This document shows, piece by piece, positions 42,705 through 51,979 of a stretch of DNA of 64,000 nt (position 1 is its first letter; every line of letters begins with the position of its first letter). The notes beneath the pieces were generated by a model. The model saw only the letters and a program-made list of their open reading frames with translations, did not search any database and was not told where the DNA came from. The translations under genes and the position numbers were made by a program. The stretch is from JASHVB01 sp963780805 (GTDB lineage Bacteria > Pseudomonadota > Alphaproteobacteria > Acetobacterales > Acetobacteraceae), in NCBI GenBank assembly GCA_963780805.1, contig CAWADP010000008.1:372001-436000 (forward strand), given 5' to 3'.

Positions 42705-44449
42705 GCATGAACGCGCTGGCATCTCCCTTTCCCGAAGACCAGCTCGGCGAAATCCGCCGTCTGCTCTCGAGCGCCACAGCCGAGCAGCGGCAGTGGCTCA
42801 GCGGCTACCTTGCCGGCTTCCAGGCTGCCACCGAGACGCCCGCCGCGTCGGCCGCGCCCCCGGCCGCCAAGGCGAAGCTGACGATCCTCTACGCCACCGA
42901 ATCGGGCAACGCCGAGGCGCTCGCCGGCGCCGCCCGCAAATCCGCCGCACGGTTGGGCTTCGCGGCGAAGGCGGTGGACATGATGGACACCATGCCCGCG
43001 GAAATTGCCCAGGCGGAAAACTTGCTGGTGATCGCCAGCACGTGGGGCGAGGGCGATCCACCGCAACGTGCCGAAGCCTTCATGTCCGCGCTGATGGCGA
43101 CCAACGCGCCACGCCTTTCCGGGGTGCGCTTCGCGGTGCTGGCGCTGGGCGACCGTGCGTATGCGCAGTTCTGCGAGACCGGCCGGCAGATCGACGCGAG
43201 GCTCGAAGCGTTGGGTGCGACGCGGATTGCCCCGCGCGTCGATTGCGACCTGGATTTCCAGAAGCCAGCCGCCGGCTGGATGGACGCCACGCTGCACGCG
43301 ATCGCGCCGCCGCAGGACGCGGGCGCCGCGGTGATCCATGTGGACTTCGCCCGCCCCGGCCCGACGGAAGATCGTGCGCGGGTGTTCGATGCCGAGATCA
43401 CCGCGCAGATCATCCTGAACAGCAGCCGCTCGGACATCGAGACGCACCACCTCGAACTTTCTTTGGCCGGCTCCGGCATCGCCTATGAACCGGGCAACTC
43501 GCTCGGTTTTGTGCCGCGCAACGATCCGGTGCTGGTGCAGGACGTGCTGCGGCTGGCGGGCCTCGATGCCGATGCGTCGTTGCATACCGCGCTGACCGAG
43601 CGGTTCGACATCACCACGCTGACCCGCGCGCAGATCGCCGACTACGCCGCGCTGACCGGGGATGCCACGCTGCGTGCGATCACAGACGACGCCACGCGCG
43701 CCGCTGAATTTTTGCGCGACCGGCAATTCGTCGATCTGCTGGCCGGTGCGCCGCACAAGCTGACGACGGAGCAATTGACCCAGCTGCTTCGGCCATTGCC
43801 GCCGCGCCTTTATTCGGTCGCATCCAGCCGTGCCGCCGTGGGCGAGGAAGCACACCTGCTGATCGGTGCGGTGCGCTGGGAAAGCCATGGCCGGACGCGC
43901 AACGGCGTCGCCTCGATCGACGCGATCGAGCGCCGCGGACGCGGCACGACGTTGCCCATCTACCTGAAGCCGAACCCGCATTTCCATCTGCCTGCCGATC
44001 CTGCCACGCCCATCGTCATGATCGGTCCCGGCACGGGCGTCGCGCCTTTCCGCGCCTTCCTGCAGCACCGCGAGGCCACCGGCGCCCAAGGCCGCAACTG
44101 GCTGTTGTTTGGCGCGCGGCGCTTCATGCACGACTTCCTGTATCAGCTCGAATGGCAGGACTGGCTGCAATCCAGCCTGCTGACCCGCATAGACGTCGCG
44201 TTCAGCCGCGACCAGCGGCAGAAGATCTACGTCCAGCATCGTATGTGGGACGCGCGGCGCGAACTCTTTGCATGGTTGCAGGACGGTGCTGCGGTCTATG
44301 TCTGCGGCGATGCCAAGGCGATGGCGAAGGACGTGCAGACCACGCTGCTTCAGGTCATCGCCGACCAGACCGGCCGCGATGCCGACCACGCCGCCGCTTA
44401 CCTGCACGAGATGCAGCGCGCCCGCCGCTATCTTCGGGATGTTTACTGA
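42701..44449 (+). CDS. cysJ: sulfite reductase [NADPH] flavoprotein alpha-component
   Basis: The 582-aa diflavin subunit passes electrons from NADPH to CysI. An N-terminal flavodoxin domain (ILYATESGNAEALAGA, about residues 61-76; ASTWGEGDPP; LALGDRAYAQFC) is followed by the FAD domain (YEPGNSLGFVP, RLYSVASS) and an NADPH domain (MIGPGTGVAPFRAFLQHRE, YVCGDAKAMAKDV) ending in the conserved ARRYLRDVY. Full length and all blocks present. The start overlaps cobA by four bases and the stop overlaps cysI (TGATG). Confidence 0.96.
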   Translation: MSMNALASPFPEDQLGEIRRLLSSATAEQRQWLSGYLAGFQAATETPAASAAPPAAKAKLTILYATESGNAEALAGAARKSAARLGFAAKAVDMMDTMPAEIAQAENLLVIASTWGEGDPPQRAEAFMSALMATNAPRLSGVRFAVLALGDRAYAQFCETGRQIDARLEALGATRIAPRVDCDLDFQKPAAGWMDATLHAIAPPQDAGAAVIHVDFARPGPTEDRARVFDAEITAQIILNSSRSDIETHHLELSLAGSGIAYEPGNSLGFVPRNDPVLVQDVLRLAGLDADASLHTALTERFDITTLTRAQIADYAALTGDATLRAITDDATRAAEFLRDRQFVDLLAGAPHKLTTEQLTQLLRPLPPRLYSVASSRAAVGEEAHLLIGAVRWESHGRTRNGVASIDAIERRGRGTTLPIYLKPNPHFHLPADPATPIVMIGPGTGVAPFRAFLQHREATGAQGRNWLLFGARRFMHDFLYQLEWQDWLQSSLLTRIDVAFSRDQRQKIYVQHRMWDARRELFAWLQDGAAVYVCGDAKAMAKDVQTTLLQVIADQTGRDADHAAAYLHEMQRARRYLRDVY

Positions 44450-46437
44450 TGCCACCTCTGTCACCCGCCCCACTATCTCGCAATGAGACCATCAAGGCCG
44501 ACAGCCACTTGCTGCGCGGCACCATCGCCGAGGGGCTACGTTGGCCGGAAACCGGCGGCATCGCCGAGGACGACCAGCAACTGACGAAATTCCACGGCAT
44601 CTACCAGCAGGACGACCGCGACCTGCGCGCGGAACGGGCCAAGAAGAAGTTGGAGAAGGCGTTCATCTTCATGGTGCGGACGCGCATTCCCGGCGGCGTG
44701 CTGACGCCGGCGCAATGGATGGCGCTGCACGATCTCGCGGTGGAGCATGGCAACGGCACGCTGCGATTGACCACGCGGCAGACCGTGCAGTTCCACGGCG
44801 TCATCAAGAGCAACCTGCGCGCCACGATCCAGGGCATCCATGCGGCGCTGTTGGACACCATCGCGGCGTGCGGCGACGTGAACCGCAACGTCATGGCCTC
44901 GGTGGTGCCGCAGCAGCCGGCGGTGTATGCGCAGGTGCTGACGACGGCCCGCGCGATCAGCACGCATCTGCTGCCGCGGTCGCGCGCTTGGCACGAGATC
45001 TGGATCGATGACGAGAAGTTGGCGGGTGGCGAGGAAGAAGACGAACCGATCCTCGGCCGCACCTACCTGCCGCGCAAATTCAAGATCGCCATCGCGGTGC
45101 CGCCGCACAACGACGTGGATGCGTTCGCGCACGAGATCGGCCTGATCGCCATCGTCGAGTACGGTGCCGTGGTGGGCTATAACGTCGCCGTCGGCGGCGG
45201 CATGGGCATGACGCATGGCGAGCCGGAGACGTTCCCCCGTACCGGCGATGTCATCGGCTTCTGCTCGCCCGAGCAAGTGATGGATGTTTGCGAGAAGGTG
45301 GTGACCATCCAGCGCGACTGGGGCGACCGCTCCAACCGCAAGCACGCGCGGCTGAAATACACCATCGAGACGCACGGCCTCGACAGGTTCCGCACCGAAC
45401 TGACGATGCGGCTGGGTTACCAACTGGCGCCGGCGCGGGACTTCGTGTTTGCCCGCTCCGGCGATCCGCTCGGCTGGGTGAAAGGCGATGACGGGCGCTG
45501 GCACTTCTTCACCTTTGTCGAAAACGGCCGGGTACATGGCGCGCTGCTGGATGGGCTGCGCGCGGTGGCGGCGCAACACGACGGCCGCTTCATCCTGACG
45601 CCAAACCAGAACCTCGTGATTGCCGACGTTCCCGCCGACCGCAAGTCGGCATTCGACGCGCTGCTGCGCCAACACGGCCTGACCGAACCAGGCATCCTGC
45701 GCCGCAATGCGATGGCCTGCGTGGCGCTCCCGACCTGTGGCCTCGCACTGGCGGAAAGCGAGCGCTACCTGCCGGACCTGATCACGGCGCTGGAGGCCGA
45801 ATACGAACGCTGCGGCCTGCGCGACGATGAGATCACGATCCGCATGACCGGGTGCCCCAACGGCTGCGCGCGGCCGTACCTGGCGGAGATCGGCCTGGTT
45901 GGCACCGGTCCCGGTTTGTACAACCTCTATCTCGGCGGCGCGTTCGACGGCACGCGGCTGTCGAATCTGTACCGCGGGCAGATCGGCCACGACGCGATCG
46001 TCGCTGCGCTCGCCCCGCTGTTCCGGGCCTATGCGACCGACCGGCGCTGGGGTGAACGCTTCTCCGACTTCGTCATCCGCACCGGTGTGGTGGCACCGCG
46101 CGCGTCCTGGGCACCTGAATCGTACTCCTGCTGTGGCGGCTCGTGCGCGCCACCGGGGAGGTGTCATTGCGAGCGCGGCGAAGCGATCTCCCGCAAGTGT
46201 TGCGGGTCAGCGTGCATATTTCCGGCCGGTCGCCGACATGCATGTTGCTGCGCCCCTTGCCCTGCGCGGATACACTACTCACCACGCCCATCGGTTCGCC
46301 GCGCGCTGATTCCCCTGGCCGAAGACCAGATTGAACCAGCGCTGCGGATCGGTGATTGGCGGCATTCCGCGCGGGGGAGCGCGCAACGCTCTCAAAAACG
46401 TCTCTGTATGCTCATAATTTATATGTGTAATAAATAA
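44449..46437 (+). CDS. cysI: sulfite reductase hemoprotein beta-component, C-terminus altered
   Basis: The sirohaem/Fe4S4 subunit reduces sulfite to sulfide. Visible: TLRLTTRQTVQFHGV (substrate/sirohaem region), GGGMGMTHGEPETFPR, and the cluster cysteines CVALPTC and CPNGC. The normal end (FSDFVIRTGVV) is at about 46100. Beyond it the frame continues 110 codons through an arm of repeat family A and a gshB fragment to a TAA at 46437 (662 aa, about 100 longer than usual), ending in a Cys-rich tail. The native stop was probably lost; where the true protein ends is uncertain. Overlaps cysJ. Confidence 0.93.
   Translation: MPPLSPAPLSRNETIKADSHLLRGTIAEGLRWPETGGIAEDDQQLTKFHGIYQQDDRDLRAERAKKKLEKAFIFMVRTRIPGGVLTPAQWMALHDLAVEHGNGTLRLTTRQTVQFHGVIKSNLRATIQGIHAALLDTIAACGDVNRNVMASVVPQQPAVYAQVLTTARAISTHLLPRSRAWHEIWIDDEKLAGGEEEDEPILGRTYLPRKFKIAIAVPPHNDVDAFAHEIGLIAIVEYGAVVGYNVAVGGGMGMTHGEPETFPRTGDVIGFCSPEQVMDVCEKVVTIQRDWGDRSNRKHARLKYTIETHGLDRFRTELTMRLGYQLAPARDFVFARSGDPLGWVKGDDGRWHFFTFVENGRVHGALLDGLRAVAAQHDGRFILTPNQNLVIADVPADRKSAFDALLRQHGLTEPGILRRNAMACVALPTCGLALAESERYLPDLITALEAEYERCGLRDDEITIRMTGCPNGCARPYLAEIGLVGTGPGLYNLYLGGAFDGTRLSNLYRGQIGHDAIVAALAPLFRAYATDRRWGERFSDFVIRTGVVAPRASWAPESYSCCGGSCAPPGRCHCERGEAISRKCCGSACIFPAGRRHACCCAPCPARIHYSPRPSVRRALIPLAEDQIEPALRIGDWRHSARGSAQRSQKRLCMLIIYMCNK
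46163..46194. repeat. single arm of repeat family A inside the cysI reading frame
   Basis: TCATTGCGAGCGCGGCGAAG...GATCTCCCGC is one arm of the family. Here it is translated as the start of the unusual cysI tail (CHCERGEAISR). Confidence 0.7.
46210..46301 (-). pseudogene. 92-bp gshB fragment
   Basis: Aligns without gaps to 48894-48985 inside intact gshB, with 16 mismatches in 92 (about 83% identity). In the gshB frame it reads GVVSSVSAQGKGRSNMHVGD against GVVNRVPAQGEARSNMHVGG, so most changes are at codon third positions. It is a fossil of a second gshB-like gene, on the other side of the TadE/TadG pair. Confidence 0.8.
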
Positions 46438-46669
46438 TAATACGGCATCGGTCCATTTCTGTTACCATGTTGTAGCCAATCAGGCGCTAGCGTTCTTCTT
46501 TAATGACGAATGTATCAAAATAAGCGCCAGGCACATGATCAAGGCCCAATACGGCTCCGCTGTCCAAGTGTGCGCCCTGCTGGCCGCAAGGCCGGATGCG
46601 GCTTGTCGCCCCACGCGGCGAACATGGTCTGCGCGTCTGTCGACGCTTGCGGGGCTGCCGACGGCGCGA

Positions 46670-47131
46670 ATGCTCCACGGCATAGGGCGCTGCCGCCGCG
46701 CTGTCGCGGCCGTCGAATTTGCTCTCGTCGCGATGCCTTTGTTGATTCTCATCTTCGGCTTCATCTCAATGAGTGCGGTTTTCTACACATTTTCATCCAT
46801 GCAGAACGCGGCGCAATACGCGGCCATGCTGGTGTCCACCGGACAGATCAAAAACGTCAGCACTGGGGCCCTCTCGTCGAGCAATACGACCGCGACGACG
46901 TCGTGCAGCGGATCGCTGGTTAGCACGGAAGCCGAATACTATGCCTGCGGCAGCCTGCCATCCTGGGCCAGCTACACGGTGACCACGACCGAGAATTGCT
47001 CGACACCAAGCGTCGAAGTGTCGCTTTCGGCCAGCGCATCCGCGGCCGCTATCGTCGATATCTTCCAGTTCTTCACAGGAAAAAATCTCGTCGCGAATGC
47101 AACGGAGATGAAGGAGGGCTCATGCCCATGA
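46670..47131 (+). CDS. TadE-like pilus assembly pseudopilin-type protein
   Basis: The 153-aa product (start at 46670 inferred) has the TadE signature RRAVAAVEFALVAMPLLILI at the N-terminus, a prepilin-like hydrophobic helix with the conserved Glu, then a Ser/Thr-rich extracytoplasmic part with four cysteines. TadE/F proteins assemble Flp pili. An earlier in-frame start at 46535 adds 45 residues that do not resemble a leader. AT-rich DNA (46402-46545) just upstream may carry the promoter. No tadA/B/C or flp genes are present in the window. Confidence 0.75.
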   Translation: MLHGIGRCRRAVAAVEFALVAMPLLILIFGFISMSAVFYTFSSMQNAAQYAAMLVSTGQIKNVSTGALSSSNTTATTSCSGSLVSTEAEYYACGSLPSWASYTVTTTENCSTPSVEVSLSASASAAAIVDIFQFFTGKNLVANATEMKEGSCP

Positions 47132-47231
47132 TGCCATGGGTCCGCTCCGCCGTGTTTGGTCGCGCTTCCTGCCTTGTCGCTATCTCCCAAATAGCCACCG
47201 CCGATATCGCTCAACGCACAGGTACGCCATC

Positions 47232-48458
47232 ATGACCATCCAGTATCCGTCCTGCACAACGCCATGGCGCCGGCTACTGCGCGACCGCAAGTCCACAATT
47301 TCGGTGCTGGTGGTATTCTTGTTCCCCATGTTCCTGGCGCTGGGGATTCTCGCGATGGACACCAGCATCGTTTACTACCGCCAGCTTCTGATCCGACAGA
47401 CGGTGCGGGCGGCAGCGCTGGCGGGGGCCAGCAGCCTGACCACGTACTACTCCTCGGGAACCAATTCCACTGCCACTGTTGTTGCCCAGGCGCAGGCGTT
47501 TGCCGCCGCAAATGAGCCGACCAGTGCATATGGGACCGTGGTTCCCGCGTCGGGTGTGGTTCTTGGGACATGGAATCCGGCAAATTCCACTTTCACCAGC
47601 CTGGCCGCGAGCGGCAGCACAACCCCGAATGCCATTCAGGTCACCGCATTGAATACGGCCGCGAACGGCAACCCGGTGACAATACCGCTAGGCAGCTTCG
47701 TCGGTGATCCGACCATGGACCTGACCTCGACCGCGACCGCCAGCTTCGCGACCGGGCAGAATTTCGACACGATCGTCATCAATGACCTGTCGGAGTCGTT
47801 CAAGTCCGAAATAAGCGAGCAGAGGAATGCGGATCTGGCGATACTGAACTGCGTCGAGGGCGGAGCGGCCACCACATCGCTGTTCGGCGTTACGACGTTC
47901 GATGGACATTCCACAACCTATCAGGCACTGACCCAGGCGAGCAACACCATGTCCGCGATCGAGGCGGCGATAAATAAGCTGAACTACTGCGGCACTTCCG
48001 GTATGCCGGCCTGCGGCACCGGCTCCAATGTTGCGTCGGGGTTGTACTCGGCGATCCAGCAGTTCAGCAGCGTTTCGAATGCCAACACCACAAAGAACAT
48101 CATCATCATCACTGATGGCGTACCGAACGCGGACCCTCTCACTTATACTATATTGGACGGCATCTTTCCGAAGCCAACATCGCTGATACCCGTCTGCACC
48201 ATTGCCTGCACCGACGCCAACCTGCTGACCATGGCACAGAATCAGGCGTCGGACGCCTATGCCGCCGGGATCAACGTTTCCACCATCTATTATTCCGGCG
48301 ATACGGCATCATCGGAGCAAGCTTCGTACGCCGCGTCACTCGCCACGTTGCGGAAGGGCGTCGGCGTATCGCTGGTTGCCCCGACCGCGGCCACGATAAC
48401 CACCGTGCTCGGCGGGTTCTGCTCGACCATGGCGTCCGCGCTGAAGCTCGTGAATTGA
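47232..48458 (+). CDS. TadG-like protein with von Willebrand A domain
   Basis: The 408-aa product has an N-terminal transmembrane/pseudopilin segment (RKSTISVLVVFLFPMFLALG) and then a VWA-like domain: DTIVINDLSESF has the MIDAS DxSxS pattern, and KNIIIITDGVPNADP is the second VWA strand (TDG motif). The layout matches TadG, which anchors or assembles Flp pilus structures outside the membrane. It follows the TadE-like gene by 100 bp. Base composition looks slightly lower in GC than its neighbours. Confidence 0.85.
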   Translation: MTIQYPSCTTPWRRLLRDRKSTISVLVVFLFPMFLALGILAMDTSIVYYRQLLIRQTVRAAALAGASSLTTYYSSGTNSTATVVAQAQAFAAANEPTSAYGTVVPASGVVLGTWNPANSTFTSLAASGSTTPNAIQVTALNTAANGNPVTIPLGSFVGDPTMDLTSTATASFATGQNFDTIVINDLSESFKSEISEQRNADLAILNCVEGGAATTSLFGVTTFDGHSTTYQALTQASNTMSAIEAAINKLNYCGTSGMPACGTGSNVASGLYSAIQQFSSVSNANTTKNIIIITDGVPNADPLTYTILDGIFPKPTSLIPVCTIACTDANLLTMAQNQASDAYAAGINVSTIYYSGDTASSEQASYAASLATLRKGVGVSLVAPTAATITTVLGGFCSTMASALKLVN

Positions 48459-48684
48459 CGGGCGGAAGAAAACCGCAGGGGTGGTTTCTGCCGGCCCCCG
48501 CTCCTGTTCTGCCTGCCTGCCGGACCAGGTCCGCATCCGAGATGAGCTATGCCTTGCCCGCACCGACCCGGAGCAACGGGCAAACGGTGCAGACCGTAGA
48601 AGGGCCGCCGAGAGACAGTGACACCGCTCATGCACGCTGTGCGCGTCCCGGGCAGCTTTGGGTGCCAACTGCGGCGGCGGGCAG

Positions 48685-49665
48685 CTACAGGCCGACTTTC
48701 TCCTCGATACGGTCCCAGATCGCCGCCTCGATATTGATGCCATCAAACCGGTCGATCTCCTGAATCCCGGTGGGTGACGTCACATTGATCTCGGTCAGCC
48801 AATCGCCGATCACGTCGATGCCGACAAAGACCATGCCTTGCTCGCGCAGCGTCGGGCCGATGGCGGCGCAGATCTCGCGGTCGCGCGCGGATAGCGTGCA
48901 CTTTTCCGGCCGCCCGCCGACATGCATATTGCTGCGCGCCTCGCCTTGCGCCGGCACGCGGTTCACCACGCCCATCGGCTCGCCGTCCACCAGGATGATG
49001 CGCTTGTCGCCCTGGCGCACAGCCGGTTCATAGCGTTGGAACATCAGCGGCTCACGTGAGCGGGCGAAGTGCATCTCCAGCAGTGCCGCCAGGTTCTCGT
49101 CGTCCGGCTTGATGCGGAACACGCCGGCGCCGGCGTTGCCGAACAGGGGCTTGACGATGATGTCCTTGTGCTCCTGGCGGAAGCTGCGTATGGCTTCCAG
49201 GTCCCAGGTGATCATCGTGGGCGGCATCAGGTCGGGGAAATGCGTGACCAGCAGCTTCTCCGGCGCGTTGCGCACCGCGGCGGGGTCGTTCACCACCAGC
49301 GTGCCCGGCTGGATGTGCTCCAGCAGGTGAGTGGCGGAGATATAGGCCATGTCGAAGGGCGGGTCCTGCCGCATCAGCACCACGTCCATGGTTGCCAGAT
49401 TCAGCCAGGCGGGCTCGCCGAACTTGTAGTGCGCGCCGTATGTGCGTGCCACCGTCACCGGCTGGGCGCGCGCGGCGAGGCGTTCCTCGCGGTGCGCACC
49501 CTGGCGCTTCACTCCCTCGCGCAGCGCCATGTGGCGCACTTCATAGTGCCACAGCGTGTGGCCGCGCTTCTGCGCCTCCAGCATCAGGGCGAACGTGGAA
49601 TCCGCATCGATGTTGATGCTTTCGATCGGGTCCATCTGGATAGCGACCTTGAGCTGCCGTGCCAT
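48685..49665 (-). CDS. gshB: glutathione synthetase
   Basis: The 326-aa ATP-grasp enzyme joins glycine to gamma-glutamylcysteine. Visible: VAIQMDPIESINIDADSTFA at the N-terminus, VVLMRQDPPFDM, VVNDPAAVRNAPEKL, DIIVKPLFGNAGAGVFRI (ATP-binding), SNMHVGGRPEKCTL and GIDVIGDWLTEINVTSPTG near the end, all typical of GshB. The start at 49665 has AGGAGA upstream. The longer frame to 49803 is not supported. Regulation not visible. Confidence 0.95.
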   Translation of the reverse strand: MARQLKVAIQMDPIESINIDADSTFALMLEAQKRGHTLWHYEVRHMALREGVKRQGAHREERLAARAQPVTVARTYGAHYKFGEPAWLNLATMDVVLMRQDPPFDMAYISATHLLEHIQPGTLVVNDPAAVRNAPEKLLVTHFPDLMPPTMITWDLEAIRSFRQEHKDIIVKPLFGNAGAGVFRIKPDDENLAALLEMHFARSREPLMFQRYEPAVRQGDKRIILVDGEPMGVVNRVPAQGEARSNMHVGGRPEKCTLSARDREICAAIGPTLREQGMVFVGIDVIGDWLTEINVTSPTGIQEIDRFDGINIEAAIWDRIEEKVGL

Positions 49666-49790
49666 GCCCGTCTCTCCTGCTGCGTGGGGGCTTGTGTAGT
49701 GAGAAGCGGGCTGGCGGGGAAGATCGGGGACTGCCCGGTCTGCGGGAGCGGGGCTTTCCGCGTATGAGTTGTGCGGTTGGCGGCAGTGCA

Positions 49791-49912
49791 CGATTCTTGA
49801 CACGGAGGAAGAACGGAGGGCCGCGGAGCTTCCGTCTGTGGAGGCAGGGAGGTCGACTCACAACGGAAAATTACTTCTCCGTGGCCCTCCGTTCTGTCTC
49901 CGTGTTGAAAAT
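49791..49912. repeat. inverted pair of ACGGAGG-type short repeats
   Basis: CACGGAGGAAGAACGGAGGG and, inverted, TCCGTGGCCCTCCGTTCTGT...CTCCGTGTTGAAA form an inverted pair about 60 bp apart. It fills part of the 415-bp gap between gshB and the next gene (49666-50080), which otherwise contains only promoters. At 49946-49995 AAGCCACACGGCAAG...GAAGCCACAGGACAA is a small direct repeat. Confidence 0.5.
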
Positions 49913-50080
49913 CTTACGCTGCCAGCAAACCGCACAGTCCCTGCAAGAGAAGCCACACGGCAAGAAGCCACAGGACAAGAGAAGCCACAGGACAACGATC
50001 CGTCACCCCGGACGAGCGTCATCTTGCCCTGCCCGCTCTATTCCTCCAGGATCGTCGCAACAACCCTCGGGAGGGGTCCC

Positions 50081-51799
50081 ATGGCCGCATTCGATCTCGT
50101 CATCCGCGACGGCACCGTCATCGATGGCACCGGCGCCGCGCCGATCAATGCCGACATAGGCATCATCGGCAAGCGTATCGCCGAGGTTGGCAAGATCGCT
50201 GCCTCCGGCGCGGAAGAGATCGACGCGCGTGGCAAGATGGTGACGCCTGGCTTCGTCGATATCCACACGCATTACGACGCGCAGGCGGTGTGGGACAGCC
50301 ACCTCGCGCCGTCCTCCTGGCATGGCGTCACCACTGCGGTGTTCGGCAATTGCGGCGTCGGCTTCGCCCCCTGCAAGCCGGCCGACCGCGAGAAGCTGGT
50401 CGAGCTGATGGAAGGCGTCGAAGACATTCCCGGTGCGGTGATGCACGAGGGCCTGCAATGGGAGTGGGAGTCCTTCCCGCAATACCTCGACGCGCTCGAA
50501 CGCCGCCCGCGCGACATCGACGTGTGTGCGCTGCTGCCGCACGCCGCCGTGCGCGTGTTCGTCATGGGCGAGCGCGCCATCAACCTGGAGAACGCCAACC
50601 AGGGCGACATCGCCGACATGCGCGAGATTACCCGCCAGGCCATGCAGGCCGGTGCGTTCGGGTTCTCCACGTCACGCAGCCTCAGCCACAAGACCTTGAA
50701 AGGCGATCCCACGCCGACGCTGCGGGCGCAGGAAGACGAGCTGACCGGCATCGCCATGGGCATGCGCGACGCCGGCACCGGCATGCTGGAAATCGTGTCC
50801 GAATGGGCGCCGGACCATCACGCCGAATTCGCCATGATCCGCCGCGTGACCGAGGCGAGCGGCCGGCCCACGGTCTTCACGCTGACGCAGCGCCACAAGC
50901 GGCCGGAGGTCTGGCGCGACCTGCTGCGCCACGCGGACCAGGCGGCGCGCGACGGGCTGTCCATCCGTCCGGTGGTGGCGCCGCGCGCGATCGGCGTATT
51001 GCTTGGGCTGACGGGCAGCCAGAATCCGTTCTCCGGCACGCCGACCTATAAGGCGATGGCACACTTGCCACTGGCGGAGCGTGTCCGCCGCATGCGCGAT
51101 CCGGCGGTGCGGGCGCAGGTCCTGTCCGAAGACCCGCGCCAGGGCAGCACCTTCCCGTTGTTCCATCGTCTGGAATTCGGTCAGATGTTCCGCTTCGGCA
51201 ACCCGCCGAACTACCAGCCGCGGCGGGACGACAACCTCGAAGCGATCGCCGCGCGCGAGGGCCGCACACCGCAGGAAGTCGTCTACGACGCGCTGCTCGA
51301 GGATGACGGCCTCGGCTTCATCTACACGCCGCTGGGCAACTACGCGTATTATGATTTCAGCGTCAGTGAAACGACGCTGGCGGATCGCAACAGCATCATG
51401 GGGCTCGGCGACGGCGGCGCGCATGTCGCATTCATTCTCGACGCCGGCTACCAGACCTGGTTGCTGGACTATTGGGGCAAGCAGCGTAAGCGGTGGGACA
51501 TCCCGGAGTTGGTGCGCCGCCTGACGTCCGACACCGCGCATGCCGCGGGGCTGCACGACCGCGGCGTGCTCGCTGTGGGCAAGAAGGCCGATGTGAATGT
51601 GATCGACTTCGACCGCCTGGGCTGCGGCGCGCCCTATGTGGCGAGCGACCTGCCGGCTGGCGGCAAGCGGCTGCTGCAAAAGGTGCACGGCTACGAGGCA
51701 ACCATCGTGTCGGGCCAGGTCACTTTCCGCGAAGGAACACCGACCGAAGTTCTGCCCGGCCGCCTGGTTCGCGGGCCGCAGGCAGCGCTGGCGGCATAG
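50081..51799 (+). CDS. amidohydrolase family 3, N-acyl-D-amino-acid deacylase-like
   Basis: The 572-aa product is a metal-dependent amidohydrolase: DLVIRDGTVIDGTGAAPI (residues 5-22), TPGFVDIHTHYDAQAVWD with His62, His64 and Asp66, GNCGVGFAPC, MGLGDGGAHVAF (metal Asp) and GVLAVGKKADVNVIDF. The D-aminoacylase family hydrolyses N-acyl-D-amino acids and related amides. The start follows GGGAGGGG. Upstream in-frame extension to 49769 passes through repeats and is rejected. No operon partner is visible. True substrate unknown. Confidence 0.9.
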   Translation: MAAFDLVIRDGTVIDGTGAAPINADIGIIGKRIAEVGKIAASGAEEIDARGKMVTPGFVDIHTHYDAQAVWDSHLAPSSWHGVTTAVFGNCGVGFAPCKPADREKLVELMEGVEDIPGAVMHEGLQWEWESFPQYLDALERRPRDIDVCALLPHAAVRVFVMGERAINLENANQGDIADMREITRQAMQAGAFGFSTSRSLSHKTLKGDPTPTLRAQEDELTGIAMGMRDAGTGMLEIVSEWAPDHHAEFAMIRRVTEASGRPTVFTLTQRHKRPEVWRDLLRHADQAARDGLSIRPVVAPRAIGVLLGLTGSQNPFSGTPTYKAMAHLPLAERVRRMRDPAVRAQVLSEDPRQGSTFPLFHRLEFGQMFRFGNPPNYQPRRDDNLEAIAAREGRTPQEVVYDALLEDDGLGFIYTPLGNYAYYDFSVSETTLADRNSIMGLGDGGAHVAFILDAGYQTWLLDYWGKQRKRWDIPELVRRLTSDTAHAAGLHDRGVLAVGKKADVNVIDFDRLGCGAPYVASDLPAGGKRLLQKVHGYEATIVSGQVTFREGTPTEVLPGRLVRGPQAALAA

Positions 51800-51847
51800 G
51801 CGCGCGTCGAGCTCGAGTCACGGACGGCCGGTGCCCACCCGGCCACT

Positions 51848-51930
51848 GTCACTGCGAGCGCAGCGAAGCAATCTCCCGGAGAGTTCGCACGTCACACGCG
51901 GGAGATTGCTTCGCTGCGCTCGCAATGGCA
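51848..51930. repeat. full palindromic copy of repeat family A
   Basis: GTCACTGCGAGCGCAGCGAA...CAATCTCCCGGAGAG at left, CGCGGGAGATTGCTTCGCTG...CGCTCGCAATGGC at right. It lies between two convergent genes. Ahead of it at 51822 there is a small family C piece (CACGGACGGCCGG). Confidence 0.75.
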
Positions 51931-51979
51931 GTGGCCGGGGCGACAGGGCGACATATCGTATCTTACTGAGCGGGAAGTC

